Shown piece by piece: positions 17,363-26,505 of a stretch of DNA of 64,000 nt. Numbering within the stretch: position 1 is the first letter of the stretch; every line of letters begins with the position of its first letter. The position numbers and the translations under genes are program-made. The notes beneath the pieces were generated by a model that saw nothing but the letters and a program-made list of their open reading frames with translations, did no database searches and was not told where the DNA came from. Source of the DNA: Jeotgalibaca arthritidis (lineage in GTDB: Bacteria; Bacillota; Bacilli; Lactobacillales; Aerococcaceae); assembly GCF_011100465.1 (NCBI RefSeq), contig NZ_CP049740.1, positions 403,857 to 467,856 of the forward strand. The letters are read 5' to 3'.

Positions 17363-17965
17363 ATGAATTCCCCTCGACTAGACAGACAAAATACCCATCT
17401 TGACTTAAACGATCCTGAGGTTCAAGCTGTTATTGAACGCTATCAGGATTATGACGAAGTGCCTTATATTTCACCCAAACGCCCCCTTAAAGAATGGCTC
17501 GATAAAGTTTCGGATGGCAGAGAAACGCTCGTTCCAAAACGCCATATGGTTCGTTATGAAGAGGACATTTTGCCAGGTTATCTCATATTATTATGGCGAA
17601 TCGGTTTTGGAACATTCAGAAACGACAGTATTTATCCTAAATACTTTGAATATAATTATGGCATTAACGGCCAACAAGCTTTAGAGGAATTACTTGAAAA
17701 AGGTTATGCGAGAGAATTAAGTGCTAACGAATCGCTCACTTATCTCAGCGCAGCTCAATTGAAAAGCCGCTTAAAAGCAGAAAAAATCAGTGGTTACTCA
17801 TCGCTAAATAAAGACCAATTGATGATGCTTATTCGCAGTCATTTTGATGAGGAAGCCTTACAAGACTTCTTTACGCTAAGAGGCTATGAACTGACAGAAA
17901 GTGGACAAGCATTACTTGATCGCTATCCTGAAGTCGTTGACCGCCACCCGAAGAAAAACTATTAA
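17363..17965 (+). CDS. SAP-domain protein
   Basis: 200 residues. Residues 128-160 form a SAP-type helix-extended-loop-helix (L-S-A-A-Q-L-K-S-R-L, then L-N-K-D-Q-L-M-M-L-I), a fold that usually binds DNA in nucleases or chromatin proteins. The N-terminal 120 residues are not recognised; W-R-I-G-F-G-T-F-R may pack as a core. No nuclease motif visible. Single gene, terminator shared with gtrA. Confidence 0.65.
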   Translation: MNSPRLDRQNTHLDLNDPEVQAVIERYQDYDEVPYISPKRPLKEWLDKVSDGRETLVPKRHMVRYEEDILPGYLILLWRIGFGTFRNDSIYPKYFEYNYGINGQQALEELLEKGYARELSANESLTYLSAAQLKSRLKAEKISGYSSLNKDQLMMLIRSHFDEEALQDFFTLRGYELTESGQALLDRYPEVVDRHPKKNY

Positions 17966-18010
17966 AAAAGAACGGATACCATTAGGGGGGCTAATGGTGT
18001 CCGTTCTTTT
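17965..18010. terminator. Bidirectional intrinsic terminator
   Basis: Twenty-base stem (aaaagaacgg, one mismatch, accattag) with complement; contains the stop codons of both convergent genes. Confidence 0.85.
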
Positions 18011-18407
18011 GTTTAAATACAAACCATTTACTACTGATGTAGTTTAAAACGACTACAATGACTTGTGTGATTAGTTTGGCTGGTTCGACAGGGATGTTAA
18101 TCATATCAATCAGTATAAACATGCTGATCATATCAATGAAAGCCGTTATCAAACGAAAGCCAACGAATAAATAAAACTCGCGCCACAGCGCCTGTAAATG
18201 CTTTGTTCGTGATTTGAATACATAGCGTTTATTCGTGAAAAAGGCGAATAAAATGGATAGGATAATTGCAATCGCATTTGCCCACAAGTAAGGTAAGGCT
18301 GAATACCTTTCTAGTACCAAAAATACGACAATATTCACAACTGTAGTCAGACCGCCAAAGACTACATATCCCACTAATTCTTCATACCGTTTCATTCGCT
18401 CTTTCAC
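17991..18407 (-). CDS. GtrA-family membrane protein
   Basis: 138 residues with four membrane segments and the GtrA pattern Y-V-V-F-G-G-L-T-T-V-V-N, followed by F-F-T-N-K-R-Y-V-F and closing N-Y-I-S-S-K-W-F-V-F. GtrA proteins are thought to help flip lipid-linked sugars in cell-surface polysaccharide or teichoic acid decoration. No glycosyltransferase is adjacent. Confidence 0.88.
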   Translation of the reverse strand: MKERMKRYEELVGYVVFGGLTTVVNIVVFLVLERYSALPYLWANAIAIILSILFAFFTNKRYVFKSRTKHLQALWREFYLFVGFRLITAFIDMISMFILIDMINIPVEPAKLITQVIVVVLNYISSKWFVFKQKNGHH

Positions 18408-18480
18408 CGCAACCGCCCTCTCTTATGCTCTTGATTATACCTAAGAAAGGTGTCGCCGTCTAACAGAGGATTGTTAGACG

Positions 18481-19485
18481 TTAATCAATCTGTGGAATAA
18501 ATAAATGACCATTTGTCGCTGCCATAATGGCTTTAATGGCATGCATTCTATTTTCAGCTTGTTGGAATTGGCGCGCTTGGGGGCTACGGAAGACCTGATC
18601 AGTTACTTCCATTTCGCTAATTCCAAATTGACTTGCAATCTCTTTTGCATAGCTTGTCGTGTCATCATGAAAGGCTGGCAGACAATGCAAGAAAATATAA
18701 TCCTTTTGAATTTGCTTGGTTAAAGCTTGATTAATTTGATAGTCCAGTAATAGTTTAATCCGTTGTTCAAACTGATCTTCTTCTCCCATAGAGACCCAGA
18801 CATCTGTATAAAGGGCATCTGCATCCACAACAGCAGACTGAATATCGTCTGTTACGGTAAGCTGCGCTCCTGATTCTTGGGCGTAGGTTTGCGCTAAAGT
18901 TAAGACACTATCATCTGGAAAAAGACTGTTAGGTGCCGCAATCGTGACATTGACACCTAAAATAGCTCCAGTTACAAGTAGGCTATTGGCAACGTTATTA
19001 CGACCATCACCACAATAAACTAATGTTAGTCCTTTTAAATCACCAAATTCTTCCTTTAATGTCATGTAATCTGCAATCATTTGAGTAGGATGCCAATCAT
19101 CAGTTAGGCCATTCCAAACAGGAACACCCGCATACTTGGCTAAATCTTCTGCTACCGCTTGGCTAAAGCCACGAAATTCAATCCCATCAAACATACTGCC
19201 CAATACTTTCGCTGTATCTTCAACTGATTCTTTAGCATTTAAATGAATATCATTGGCACCTAAATATTCAGCTGACGCACCTAAATCGCTGGCAGCAACG
19301 GTGAAAGCGGCTCTTGTTCGAGTTGAACTCTTTTCAAAGAGTAAACAAATATTTTGTCCTTTTAAATACTGGTGAGGAATGCCTCGTTTTTTTAAGTCTT
19401 TTAAGTGAATTGCAAAATCAATCAAATAGTTGAGCTGACCTGCTGTAAAATCAATTTCTTTCAGGAAGCTTTTTCCTTGAAACAT
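18481..19485 (-). CDS. argF: Ornithine carbamoyltransferase
   Basis: 334 residues. Carbamoyl-phosphate loop S-S-T-R-T-R (residues 53-58), H-P-T-Q-M-I-A-D near residue 132 and the ornithine/catalytic H-C-L-P-A-F-H-D near 268 are intact. It makes citrulline from ornithine and carbamoyl phosphate. As the last gene of argB-argD-GNAT-argC-argF behind an Arg T-box, it is anabolic rather than part of the deiminase pathway. Confidence 0.95.
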   Translation of the reverse strand: MFQGKSFLKEIDFTAGQLNYLIDFAIHLKDLKKRGIPHQYLKGQNICLLFEKSSTRTRAAFTVAASDLGASAEYLGANDIHLNAKESVEDTAKVLGSMFDGIEFRGFSQAVAEDLAKYAGVPVWNGLTDDWHPTQMIADYMTLKEEFGDLKGLTLVYCGDGRNNVANSLLVTGAILGVNVTIAAPNSLFPDDSVLTLAQTYAQESGAQLTVTDDIQSAVVDADALYTDVWVSMGEEDQFEQRIKLLLDYQINQALTKQIQKDYIFLHCLPAFHDDTTSYAKEIASQFGISEMEVTDQVFRSPQARQFQQAENRMHAIKAIMAATNGHLFIPQID

Positions 19486-19505
19486 ATCAACACTCCTTTT
19501 CTTTT

Positions 19506-20552
19506 TTATGGCCAGATTGGTGCTTGCGTTAAGCCTGTTGTCTCGTCCAAACCAAAGATAATATTCATATTTTGAACGGCTTGGCCACTAGCACCTTTAA
19601 TGAGATTATCAATCACAGCTGTGATAATAATGGTGTTAGTCGTTTCATCAACTGCTAAGCCGATATCACAATAGTTAGAGCCGCTCACAGCTTTAGTTGT
19701 TGGTGTTTCGCCTTGGTTTAATACTCTCACAAAGGGCTCACCTTGGTAAGTTTCTTTGTAAAGCTTATCAATATCATCATAGCTTAAGTGGTGGTCATTA
19801 TGCACATAAATAGTGGATAAAATCCCTCTCTGCATCGGAACCAAATGTGGTACAAACATCAATGATACGTCTTCTTGGCTAATAGCTGTTAGCTGTTCCA
19901 CAATTTCTGGTGTATGACGGTGAGTCCCAACGGCATAGGGTTGAATGGTTTCGGTTGCTTGAACAAATAGATTGCCGTCTTTCAAACCACGCCCTGCTCC
20001 TGAGAGCCCAGATTTAGAATCTGAAATAATGGTTTGTTTGGGTTTGTAGCCCGCCTTTAGTAAGGGATACAAGCCTAGAATAACCGATGTTGGATAGCAA
20101 CCGGGATTAGCAATTAAGTTTGTTTCTTGAATAGCTTGGCGGTTTATTTCTGGAAGACCATAAACAGCTTTTTCCAAAAGGTCAGTTACCTCATGTTTCG
20201 TTTGATACCATTTCTCATAAACATCAGGATCACTTAAACGGAAATCAGCCGACAAATCAATAACCTTGATTCCTTTGTTAACGGCTGTTTTAACAGCTAG
20301 TTGGGATGCCGCATGCGGCAATGCGCAAAAGAGGACATCAATTTGGTCAAACAAATCCGTTTCTTCGATTTCAATTGCAGAGAACCCTTTATCAAAAATC
20401 GCTTTTAAATGGGGGTAGCGACTTGAAAAAGCTGCATCGGCATAATTATTGGAATGAACGAAGACTAATTCAATGTCTTGACGTTGAACGAGTAAACGGA
20501 CCAGTTCTGCGCCAGCATAGCCGCTAGCACCGAGAATACCTACTTTTATCAC
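19506..20552 (-). CDS. argC: N-acetyl-gamma-glutamyl-phosphate reductase
   Basis: 348 residues. NADP-binding [12 protein letters not shown] at the N-terminus and catalytic Cys152 in N-P-G-C-Y-P-T. Reduces N-acetylglutamyl phosphate to the semialdehyde. Overlaps the upstream GNAT gene by 4 bases (ATGA), showing tight translational coupling. Confidence 0.96.
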   Translation of the reverse strand: MIKVGILGASGYAGAELVRLLVQRQDIELVFVHSNNYADAAFSSRYPHLKAIFDKGFSAIEIEETDLFDQIDVLFCALPHAASQLAVKTAVNKGIKVIDLSADFRLSDPDVYEKWYQTKHEVTDLLEKAVYGLPEINRQAIQETNLIANPGCYPTSVILGLYPLLKAGYKPKQTIISDSKSGLSGAGRGLKDGNLFVQATETIQPYAVGTHRHTPEIVEQLTAISQEDVSLMFVPHLVPMQRGILSTIYVHNDHHLSYDDIDKLYKETYQGEPFVRVLNQGETPTTKAVSGSNYCDIGLAVDETTNTIIITAVIDNLIKGASGQAVQNMNIIFGLDETTGLTQAPIWP

Positions 20553-21088
20553 GAAATCACTTCCTTTAGTTGTTCGTTAGCGACATAATGATAAGCATTT
20601 CTCGCTTCACCATCTGCCGGAAAAATATGACCACAGAAACTAAATCCAAATTTCTGAATAACATGAATCATTGGTTTATTGGTTTCATGTGTATATATAC
20701 GAATATTAGAATAATGGTCTAAGACCCACCTCATACAGTACTGACTCGCCCCCTTTAACTTACCATTGGTACACATTCTATGAATGGTGACATAAGGATC
20801 ATGAGAAAGCCAATCCCCATTAGTCAATGTATCAAAAAGTGGATTATGGTCTTGTAGTAAATAAAAAGTTGCTACTATGGTTCCTTTTGGTAAAAGGGGT
20901 TCTTCTGCTTCATCGGTGACACAAACATAGGAATAGCCACTTTGAATATCAGCTTCTAATACAGCTTGGCTAGGGTCACCATTTTGCCATTGGTAAATAT
21001 TTCCTAATTGCCGTTGGAGTTTTCTGCCATAGTCAAACATATCCATTAAGATAGGTAAATCGACCCAGCTCGTTTGTCTAATTTTCAA
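20549..21088 (-). CDS. GNAT acetyltransferase inside the arginine operon (candidate N-acetylglutamate synthase)
   Basis: 179 residues, a single GNAT-like domain ending with F-G-F-S-F-C-G near residue 150 and H-Y-V-A-N-E. It lies between argD (3 bases) and argC (4-base overlap), so it is made with the arginine enzymes. The cluster contains argB, argC and argD, which act on N-acetylated intermediates, but no argA or argJ. The simplest inference is that this protein supplies N-acetylglutamate; alternatives are an unrelated GNAT carried along, or use of acetyl donors elsewhere. Sequence alone does not fix the substrate. Confidence 0.7.
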   Translation of the reverse strand: MKIRQTSWVDLPILMDMFDYGRKLQRQLGNIYQWQNGDPSQAVLEADIQSGYSYVCVTDEAEEPLLPKGTIVATFYLLQDHNPLFDTLTNGDWLSHDPYVTIHRMCTNGKLKGASQYCMRWVLDHYSNIRIYTHETNKPMIHVIQKFGFSFCGHIFPADGEARNAYHYVANEQLKEVIS

Positions 21089-21091
21089 AGC

Positions 21092-22300
21092 CTACACCTC
21101 TAATTCTCCTAATAAATCTGTTAAAGCAGTCACCATAGCATCTATTTCCTCATAGCTAATCGTCAATGGCGGGATAAACCGCAAAATAGTTCCTTGCGTA
21201 CAATTAATAATAAAACCTTTCGCCAACATCTCTTGAACGATTGTTGCACCAGCACTGTTAAGCTCTAAACCTAGTAGTAACCCTTTTCCTCTGACCTCTT
21301 TAATTAACGGCTGATTGGCTTGTAGGTTTAGCAGTTGTTTTTTCATATAATGACTTTTTTCTTTAACAGTATCTAAAAAGCCTTCCTTTAGTAATTCTTC
21401 TACGGTTGCCTTACCCGCTGCTGTTGCTAAGGGATTGCCACCAAAAGTTGTGCCGTGGCTGCCAGGTTGGAAAGTAGTGGCATAGTCACCTTTTGCTAAA
21501 ATAGCACCAATTGGCAGACCGTTTGCTAGTGCTTTTGCCAATGTGATGATATCAGGCTCAATGGCTAATTCTTCATAAGCAAACATGTAGCCTGAACGGC
21601 CCATACCGCACTGAATCTCATCGAAAATAAGCGCACAGTCGTATTGGTCTGCTAGCTGGCGAGCGGTTTGAAGAAACTCTTGTGTCGCTGGATAAACCCC
21701 GCCTTCTCCTTGAATAGGTTCCAAAATAATCGCTGCTGTTTGCTGACCGACTACTTGTTTTAGTGCCTCACTATCGTTAAAGGGTGTGAAGACAAAACCA
21801 CTTGGATGGGGGCCATAGCCTTCACGGTAATGGGCGTTATCCGTCATATTCATGGTTGCCAGTGTCCGACCATGGAAAGAACCTTTCATCGCGACGATTT
21901 CATTTTTTTCACTGCCATGAGTGAGATAGGCACGCTTACGAGCAAGTTTAATGGCTCCTTCATTTGCTTCCGCTCCTGAGTTAGAAAAGAAGGCTTTGTC
22001 AGCAAATGAGTTATCACATAGCAGTTTAGCTAGTGCTACTTGCGGCTCAATATGAAATAAATTTGACGTATGAACGAGTGTGTTAGCTTGTTGAAGCATG
22101 GCTGACTTTACCTTTTCGTTACTATAACCCAGATTAGTCACTGCAATGCCAGCTAGGAAATCAGTATAATGCTTGCCTTCTGAATCGATTAAGGTTGACT
22201 CAAAGCCATCAACAAAGACTATCGGTTGGCGGCTATAGGTGTTCATTAAATATTGGTCTGCTGTTTTGATAACAGATTGTTTATCGATCGCCGTTTTCAT
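21092..22300 (-). CDS. argD: Acetylornithine aminotransferase
   Basis: 402 residues from ATG 22300, chosen because GAGGAGG lies 6 bases before it. Class-III PLP aminotransferase: S-N-S-G-A-E-A-N-E near residue 97, F-D-E-I-Q-C-G-M-G-R near 220, and the PLP lysine in L-A-K-A-L-A-N-G-L-P-I-G. Converts N-acetylglutamate semialdehyde to N-acetylornithine. Its start overlaps the end of argB by 20 bases. Confidence 0.95.
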   Translation of the reverse strand: MKTAIDKQSVIKTADQYLMNTYSRQPIVFVDGFESTLIDSEGKHYTDFLAGIAVTNLGYSNEKVKSAMLQQANTLVHTSNLFHIEPQVALAKLLCDNSFADKAFFSNSGAEANEGAIKLARKRAYLTHGSEKNEIVAMKGSFHGRTLATMNMTDNAHYREGYGPHPSGFVFTPFNDSEALKQVVGQQTAAIILEPIQGEGGVYPATQEFLQTARQLADQYDCALIFDEIQCGMGRSGYMFAYEELAIEPDIITLAKALANGLPIGAILAKGDYATTFQPGSHGTTFGGNPLATAAGKATVEELLKEGFLDTVKEKSHYMKKQLLNLQANQPLIKEVRGKGLLLGLELNSAGATIVQEMLAKGFIINCTQGTILRFIPPLTISYEEIDAMVTALTDLLGELEV

Positions 22301-23165
22301 GAATATCCTCCTCATTGGTCACCATCGTTCCAATACCATCCTTTGTAAAAAGTTCAATAATAATCGAATGTGGAATAGTACCATTAATAATGTGGCAGCG
22401 ATGAACCCCTCCTTCAATTGCGCCCGTACAACAATCGAGTTTGGGTATCATCCCTCCGGAAATAATACCATCAGAAATTGCCTCTTTAATTTGTGATAGG
22501 GTTAGTCTTGATATAAGTGTCGTTGGATCTTTCGGATCATTTAAGACGCCATCAACATCTGTGATTAACATTAATTTATCTGCTGATAAAGCTGTTGCTA
22601 AATGTTTCGCAACTTCATCAGAATTGATATTTAAACTCATACCGTCCTCACCATAAGCAATGGGTGAGACAACCGGTAAATAGCCATCTTCAATCAGATT
22701 TAAAATATAATCTGTATTGATATGAGTCACTTCTCCGACTAAGCCTAGCTCTGGGTCTCTTTGCTTAGCTAAAATGGTTTTACCATCTTTACCGCTCATG
22801 CTCACACTCGGTACTCCGTTAGCATTAAACAAAGATGCAATATCAGGAGAAATACTTCCTGTCAAAACCATTTCAGCCACCTTCATCGTTTCCGGTGTGG
22901 TGACACGAAGGCCATTTACAAATTTGGTTTCAATCCCCTTCAATGCCATCATCTGGGTAATCTCAGGGCCACCGCCATGAACAATCACTGGATTCATCCC
23001 AATATATTTGAGTAGTACAATATCTTTTATTACGGAAGCCTTTAACTTATCGTTCAACATGGCATTGCCGCCATACTTAATCACAACAATCTTATTATGA
23101 AACTTTTTAATATAGCCTAGGCTGTCAATTAATATCTCGGCCCGTTCATCTGCTGAAATAATCAT
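22281..23165 (-). CDS. argB: Acetylglutamate kinase
   Basis: 294 residues from ATG 23165 (AAGGAG 8 bases upstream); an upstream ATG at 23231 lacks a site. Amino-acid kinase fold with V-I-K-Y-G-G-N-A-M and V-H-G-G-G-P-E-I near the N-terminus, and L-I-T-D-V-D-G-V-L near residue 205. First gene of the argB-D-GNAT-C-F block behind its own T-box. Confidence 0.95.
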   Translation of the reverse strand: MIISADERAEILIDSLGYIKKFHNKIVVIKYGGNAMLNDKLKASVIKDIVLLKYIGMNPVIVHGGGPEITQMMALKGIETKFVNGLRVTTPETMKVAEMVLTGSISPDIASLFNANGVPSVSMSGKDGKTILAKQRDPELGLVGEVTHINTDYILNLIEDGYLPVVSPIAYGEDGMSLNINSDEVAKHLATALSADKLMLITDVDGVLNDPKDPTTLISRLTLSQIKEAISDGIISGGMIPKLDCCTGAIEGGVHRCHIINGTIPHSIIIELFTKDGIGTMVTNEEDIHENGDR

Positions 23166-23246
23166 CCCATCACTCCTTGTCAATTGCGTTTTATTTATTT
23201 TATGTCGAGTAGCTAGGTTTTTTTCGCTCACTCGACATTTTTAGCT

Positions 23247-23478
23247 AAAAAAGCCCGCCTCTATCCTAAAATAGAGACGGGCTTTCCCGCGGTACCACTC
23301 TGATTAATAGGCGCAGTGGCCTATTCCCTCGATCTGCGATAACGCTCAGCTTGCGAAATTGGCTAGTTGTCTTCGTTCACCAATCTGTCTCCAAAGTGCG
23401 CTTCATTTACCCCACCTGATAAGCTTCCACCTGTCCTTATCTCGCTAGTAGGTTAAGATAAATTACTCTCTTTGTCCT
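23247..23478 (-). promoter_or_regulatory. Arginine T-box leader of argB
   Basis: Minus strand. Stem I base CAAAG/CTTTG brackets a specifier loop with CGC (plus 23398-23400) followed by A, an arginine codon. The antiterminator carries AGAGTGGTACCGCGG; its UGGU suits a tRNA with discriminator A. It is followed by a GC-rich terminator (23248-23285) and T-run. It starts right behind the argH stop (23482); I see no strong promoter between, so it may act as an internal attenuator on transcripts from argGH or use a weak promoter inside argH. Confidence 0.9.
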
Positions 23479-23481
23479 CGA

Positions 23482-24807
23482 CTATTTTATTAACATATTC
23501 TTTTTAATCCCTTGTTGTAAAATCGTTTCAGGATTTAATTCATGATAAATATCTGCTTCAATGACTGCTGAAAATTGCGCCAGCTCATCAAATGCCAAAT
23601 CATGCAACTGACTGTCTTTTTCAATAGCATACAAGACCATTTGCCCGACAATACCGTGAGCTTCTCTAAATGGAATGCCTTTACGAACTAAGTAGTCCGC
23701 TAATTCTGTGGCATTCAAGTAACCTTCATGAATGGTTTCTGACAAACGTTTTTCATTCACCGTTAACTCTTGAGTGACACCCGTTAGTATTTTGACACAC
23801 GCCATTGTCGTATCCAATGCCTCAAAATAAATCGCCTTATCTTCCTGCATATCTTTATTGTAGCTTAGTGGCAGACCCTTCATCGTGCCATACATGGCAT
23901 TCAAAAGACTAATCACCTTCGCTGACTTACCACGAATGAGCTCCAAAGCATCCGGATTTTTCTTTTGTGGCATCATACTGCTACCTGTTGAAAAATGATC
24001 CGACAACTCAATAAAGCGAAATTCTTGGCTAGAGTAAATAATAAAATCCTCAGCAAAGCGACTCATATGCATCATTAAACTAGAGAAACAATGCAACGCA
24101 TCGATAATAAAATCGCGATTACTCACACTATCTAAGGTATTACGTTGAACCGCTCTAAACCCAAGCAGGTCTGTCGTTTGTTGGCGGTCAATTTGGTAAG
24201 TAGTACCAGCCAACGCACCAGCTCCCAGTGGGTTTTCATCGAGTAAATCAATAGCTTGATCGATTTTCTTAATGTCTCGCTCAAACATAGCTACATAAGC
24301 ATCTAATACATAGGAAAAGGATACAATTTGCGCCCGTTGCAAGTGAGTGTAAGCAGGCATCAAGGCATCAACTGATTGCCCTTTTTCTTGAAAGGCTTGA
24401 ATCATTTGACTCGCCAACACTTTCAAATCAGCCAAACTCTTTTTAACATACAGCTTCATATCAACCGTTACTTGGTCGTTACGACTTCTTGCCGTATGCA
24501 TTTTCTTACCCGTATCACCGCAGGCTTCAATCATTTTAGCTTCTACAAAACTATGAATATCTTCATAATCACCGGTTAATAAGGCCGGATCAGCTTCAAT
24601 GGCTTGATAGAGTTTTTTGAGTTCACTTTGCAGAAGTTGGCTTTCTTCCGAAGTGATAATCTGACAATCACCTAGCATCGTGACATGAGCAATACTTGCT
24701 GTAATATCTTCTTGCCAGAGGCGTTTATCAAGAGAGAAGGATTCATTAAACGATTGCATTAAACTTGATGCAGCTTCTTGGAAGCGGCCGCCCCATAGTG
24801 TTGACAT
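23482..24807 (-). CDS. argH: Argininosuccinate lyase
   Basis: 441 residues. Fumarase-superfamily signature S-S-M-M-P-Q-K-K-N-P-D near residue 278, plus H-T-A-R-S-R-N-D-Q-V near 105 and T-H-L-Q-R-A-Q near 158. Splits argininosuccinate to arginine and fumarate. One base separates its start from the argG stop region, so argG-argH are co-transcribed. Confidence 0.96.
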   Translation of the reverse strand: MSTLWGGRFQEAASSLMQSFNESFSLDKRLWQEDITASIAHVTMLGDCQIITSEESQLLQSELKKLYQAIEADPALLTGDYEDIHSFVEAKMIEACGDTGKKMHTARSRNDQVTVDMKLYVKKSLADLKVLASQMIQAFQEKGQSVDALMPAYTHLQRAQIVSFSYVLDAYVAMFERDIKKIDQAIDLLDENPLGAGALAGTTYQIDRQQTTDLLGFRAVQRNTLDSVSNRDFIIDALHCFSSLMMHMSRFAEDFIIYSSQEFRFIELSDHFSTGSSMMPQKKNPDALELIRGKSAKVISLLNAMYGTMKGLPLSYNKDMQEDKAIYFEALDTTMACVKILTGVTQELTVNEKRLSETIHEGYLNATELADYLVRKGIPFREAHGIVGQMVLYAIEKDSQLHDLAFDELAQFSAVIEADIYHELNPETILQQGIKKNMLIK

Positions 24808-24808
24808 A

Positions 24809-26011
24809 TTAAATCATTCCTTTTCTCTTTTGAATTTTCGTTGGCAGAGTAATCACATTGATAAAGCCTTTTGCATCATGATGATCAAATAAGTCATCTT
24901 CGCCGAATCCTGATACGTCTGCATCAAACAATTCGTTTGGACTCGTTAAGCTATGTGGCAAGACATTGCCTTTGTAAAGTTTCAATTGTACTTCACCATT
25001 TACATATTCTTGCGTTTGGTTAATCAAAGCTTGAATCGCTAGGTTAGCTTGTGAATACCATTGACCGGTATAAATGAGTTCTGCTAATTCAAGTCCGATA
25101 TATTTTTTAAGTTTAATGGTTTCTTTTGTCAATGTTAAACTTTCAAGACGCTCATGCGCATCTAGCAGAACAGTGCCACCCGGTGTTTCGTAAATGCCAC
25201 GCGATTTCATCCCAATCGTCCGGTCTTCAATCCAATCAAGAACGCCGACACCATGTTTACCAGCAATTTCATTTAGTGTTTTTAACACGTCTGATGGTTT
25301 CATTGCTTGGCCATTTACAGCTGTTGCACGCCCTTGTTCGAACGTAATAGCAACCACTTCTGCTTCATCTGGCGTTTGTTCTAAGGCATTTGTGATATGT
25401 AAGATGTCTGCATAGTTAACTGCATTTGCTGGGCTTTCAATATCGCCGCCCTCATGGCTGATGTGCATTAGGTTTTCATCTTCGGAATAGATTTTTTCTT
25501 TAGTAGAGGTGATCTGAATTCCTTTTTTGTTCGCATAATCAATAGCATCTTCACGGGATTTAATCTCCCACTCACGCCATGGTGCAATAACCTTCATTTC
25601 AGAATCAAAGGCTGCAATACCCATTTCGAAACGAACTTGGTCATTCCCTTTTCCAGTACATCCGTGACAAATAGCTGTTGCATTTTCTTGGTGAGCAATG
25701 TCCACAAGTTTCTTAGCAATTAAAGGACGAGCTAGCGCTGTTCCTAATAAGTAAGTGCCTTGATATTTGGCATTAGCTGAGATAGCCGGATAAATAAAAT
25801 CTTCCGCAAATTCATCAGCAACGTGTGGACAGAAAAATTTACTTGCCCCTGATGCAATAGCTTTTTTCTCGACTGCGTCCCAATCTTCCTTTTGACCAAC
25901 ATCCACACAAACGGCAATAATTTCACCGTCATAGTTTTCTTTTAACCAAGGAATCGTAATTGATGTATCCAATCCACCAGAATATGCTAAAACAATTTTT
26001 TCTTTTGCCAT
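24809..26011 (-). CDS. argG: Argininosuccinate synthase
   Basis: 400 residues from ATG 26011 (AAAGGGG 7-8 bases upstream); the frame extends further upstream only through the T-box leader. ATP pyrophosphatase loop A-Y-S-G-G-L-D-T-S at residues 8-16, C-H-G-C-T-G-K-G-N-D-Q near 116. Joins citrulline and aspartate. Behind an Arg T-box and a consensus promoter. Confidence 0.96.
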   Translation of the reverse strand: MAKEKIVLAYSGGLDTSITIPWLKENYDGEIIAVCVDVGQKEDWDAVEKKAIASGASKFFCPHVADEFAEDFIYPAISANAKYQGTYLLGTALARPLIAKKLVDIAHQENATAICHGCTGKGNDQVRFEMGIAAFDSEMKVIAPWREWEIKSREDAIDYANKKGIQITSTKEKIYSEDENLMHISHEGGDIESPANAVNYADILHITNALEQTPDEAEVVAITFEQGRATAVNGQAMKPSDVLKTLNEIAGKHGVGVLDWIEDRTIGMKSRGIYETPGGTVLLDAHERLESLTLTKETIKLKKYIGLELAELIYTGQWYSQANLAIQALINQTQEYVNGEVQLKLYKGNVLPHSLTSPNELFDADVSGFGEDDLFDHHDAKGFINVITLPTKIQKRKGMI

Positions 26012-26059
26012 TTTTTCTACCCCTTTTATCATGTTATTGGTTGGAAGGGAGTTTTTGTG

Positions 26060-26308
26060 TACAAAAAACCGCCCCTCACAGTTATGCAAGAGACGGGTTA
26101 AAGGTATATTAATCCGCGGTACCACTCTAGTTGACATGCTCATAGACATATCCACCTCATTTTGTTAACGCCAGATCTGCGGAAGAAGCTACTGTATCGT
26201 TCACCTCTTCATCCGATAAAGTGCGGTTCGACCAGCATTTTCTGATGGGCTTCCACTCTACCCCAACTCGCTTTGAGAAAAACACTCTGATTTACTCTCT
26301 TTATCATT
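26060..26308 (-). promoter_or_regulatory. Arginine T-box leader of argG
   Basis: Minus strand. Stem I base GATAAAG/CTTTATC; the specifier loop ends CGC-A (CGC at plus 26223-26225), the same arginine specifier as the argB leader. Antiterminator AGAGTGGTACCGCGG, then a terminator stem (26060-26097) with T-run. Uncharged tRNA-Arg should allow read-through into argGH. Confidence 0.92.
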
Positions 26309-26343
26309 GATTTTATGATATAAAATTTTTATAAGTTGAAAAC

Positions 26344-26372
26344 ATTATATGAAAAGTAAATAAGCTTGTCAA
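26344..26372 (-). promoter_or_regulatory. Consensus promoter of the arginine operon
   Basis: TTGACA (26367-26372), 17-base spacer, TATAAT (26344-26349) on the minus strand, about 35 bases before the T-box. Both hexamers are perfect. 26373-26505 is AT-rich with nothing else visible. Confidence 0.9.
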
Positions 26373-26505
26373 CACATTTTTTTAATTTATTTTTAACTTA
26401 CTCTCATCATATTTTTATTAATCATTCTTCTCTTATCAAATATTTAAATTCCTTTATTAACAAAACTCTAATCATCAGGAACTAAAAATTTACGAGTCGT
26501 TTTTG

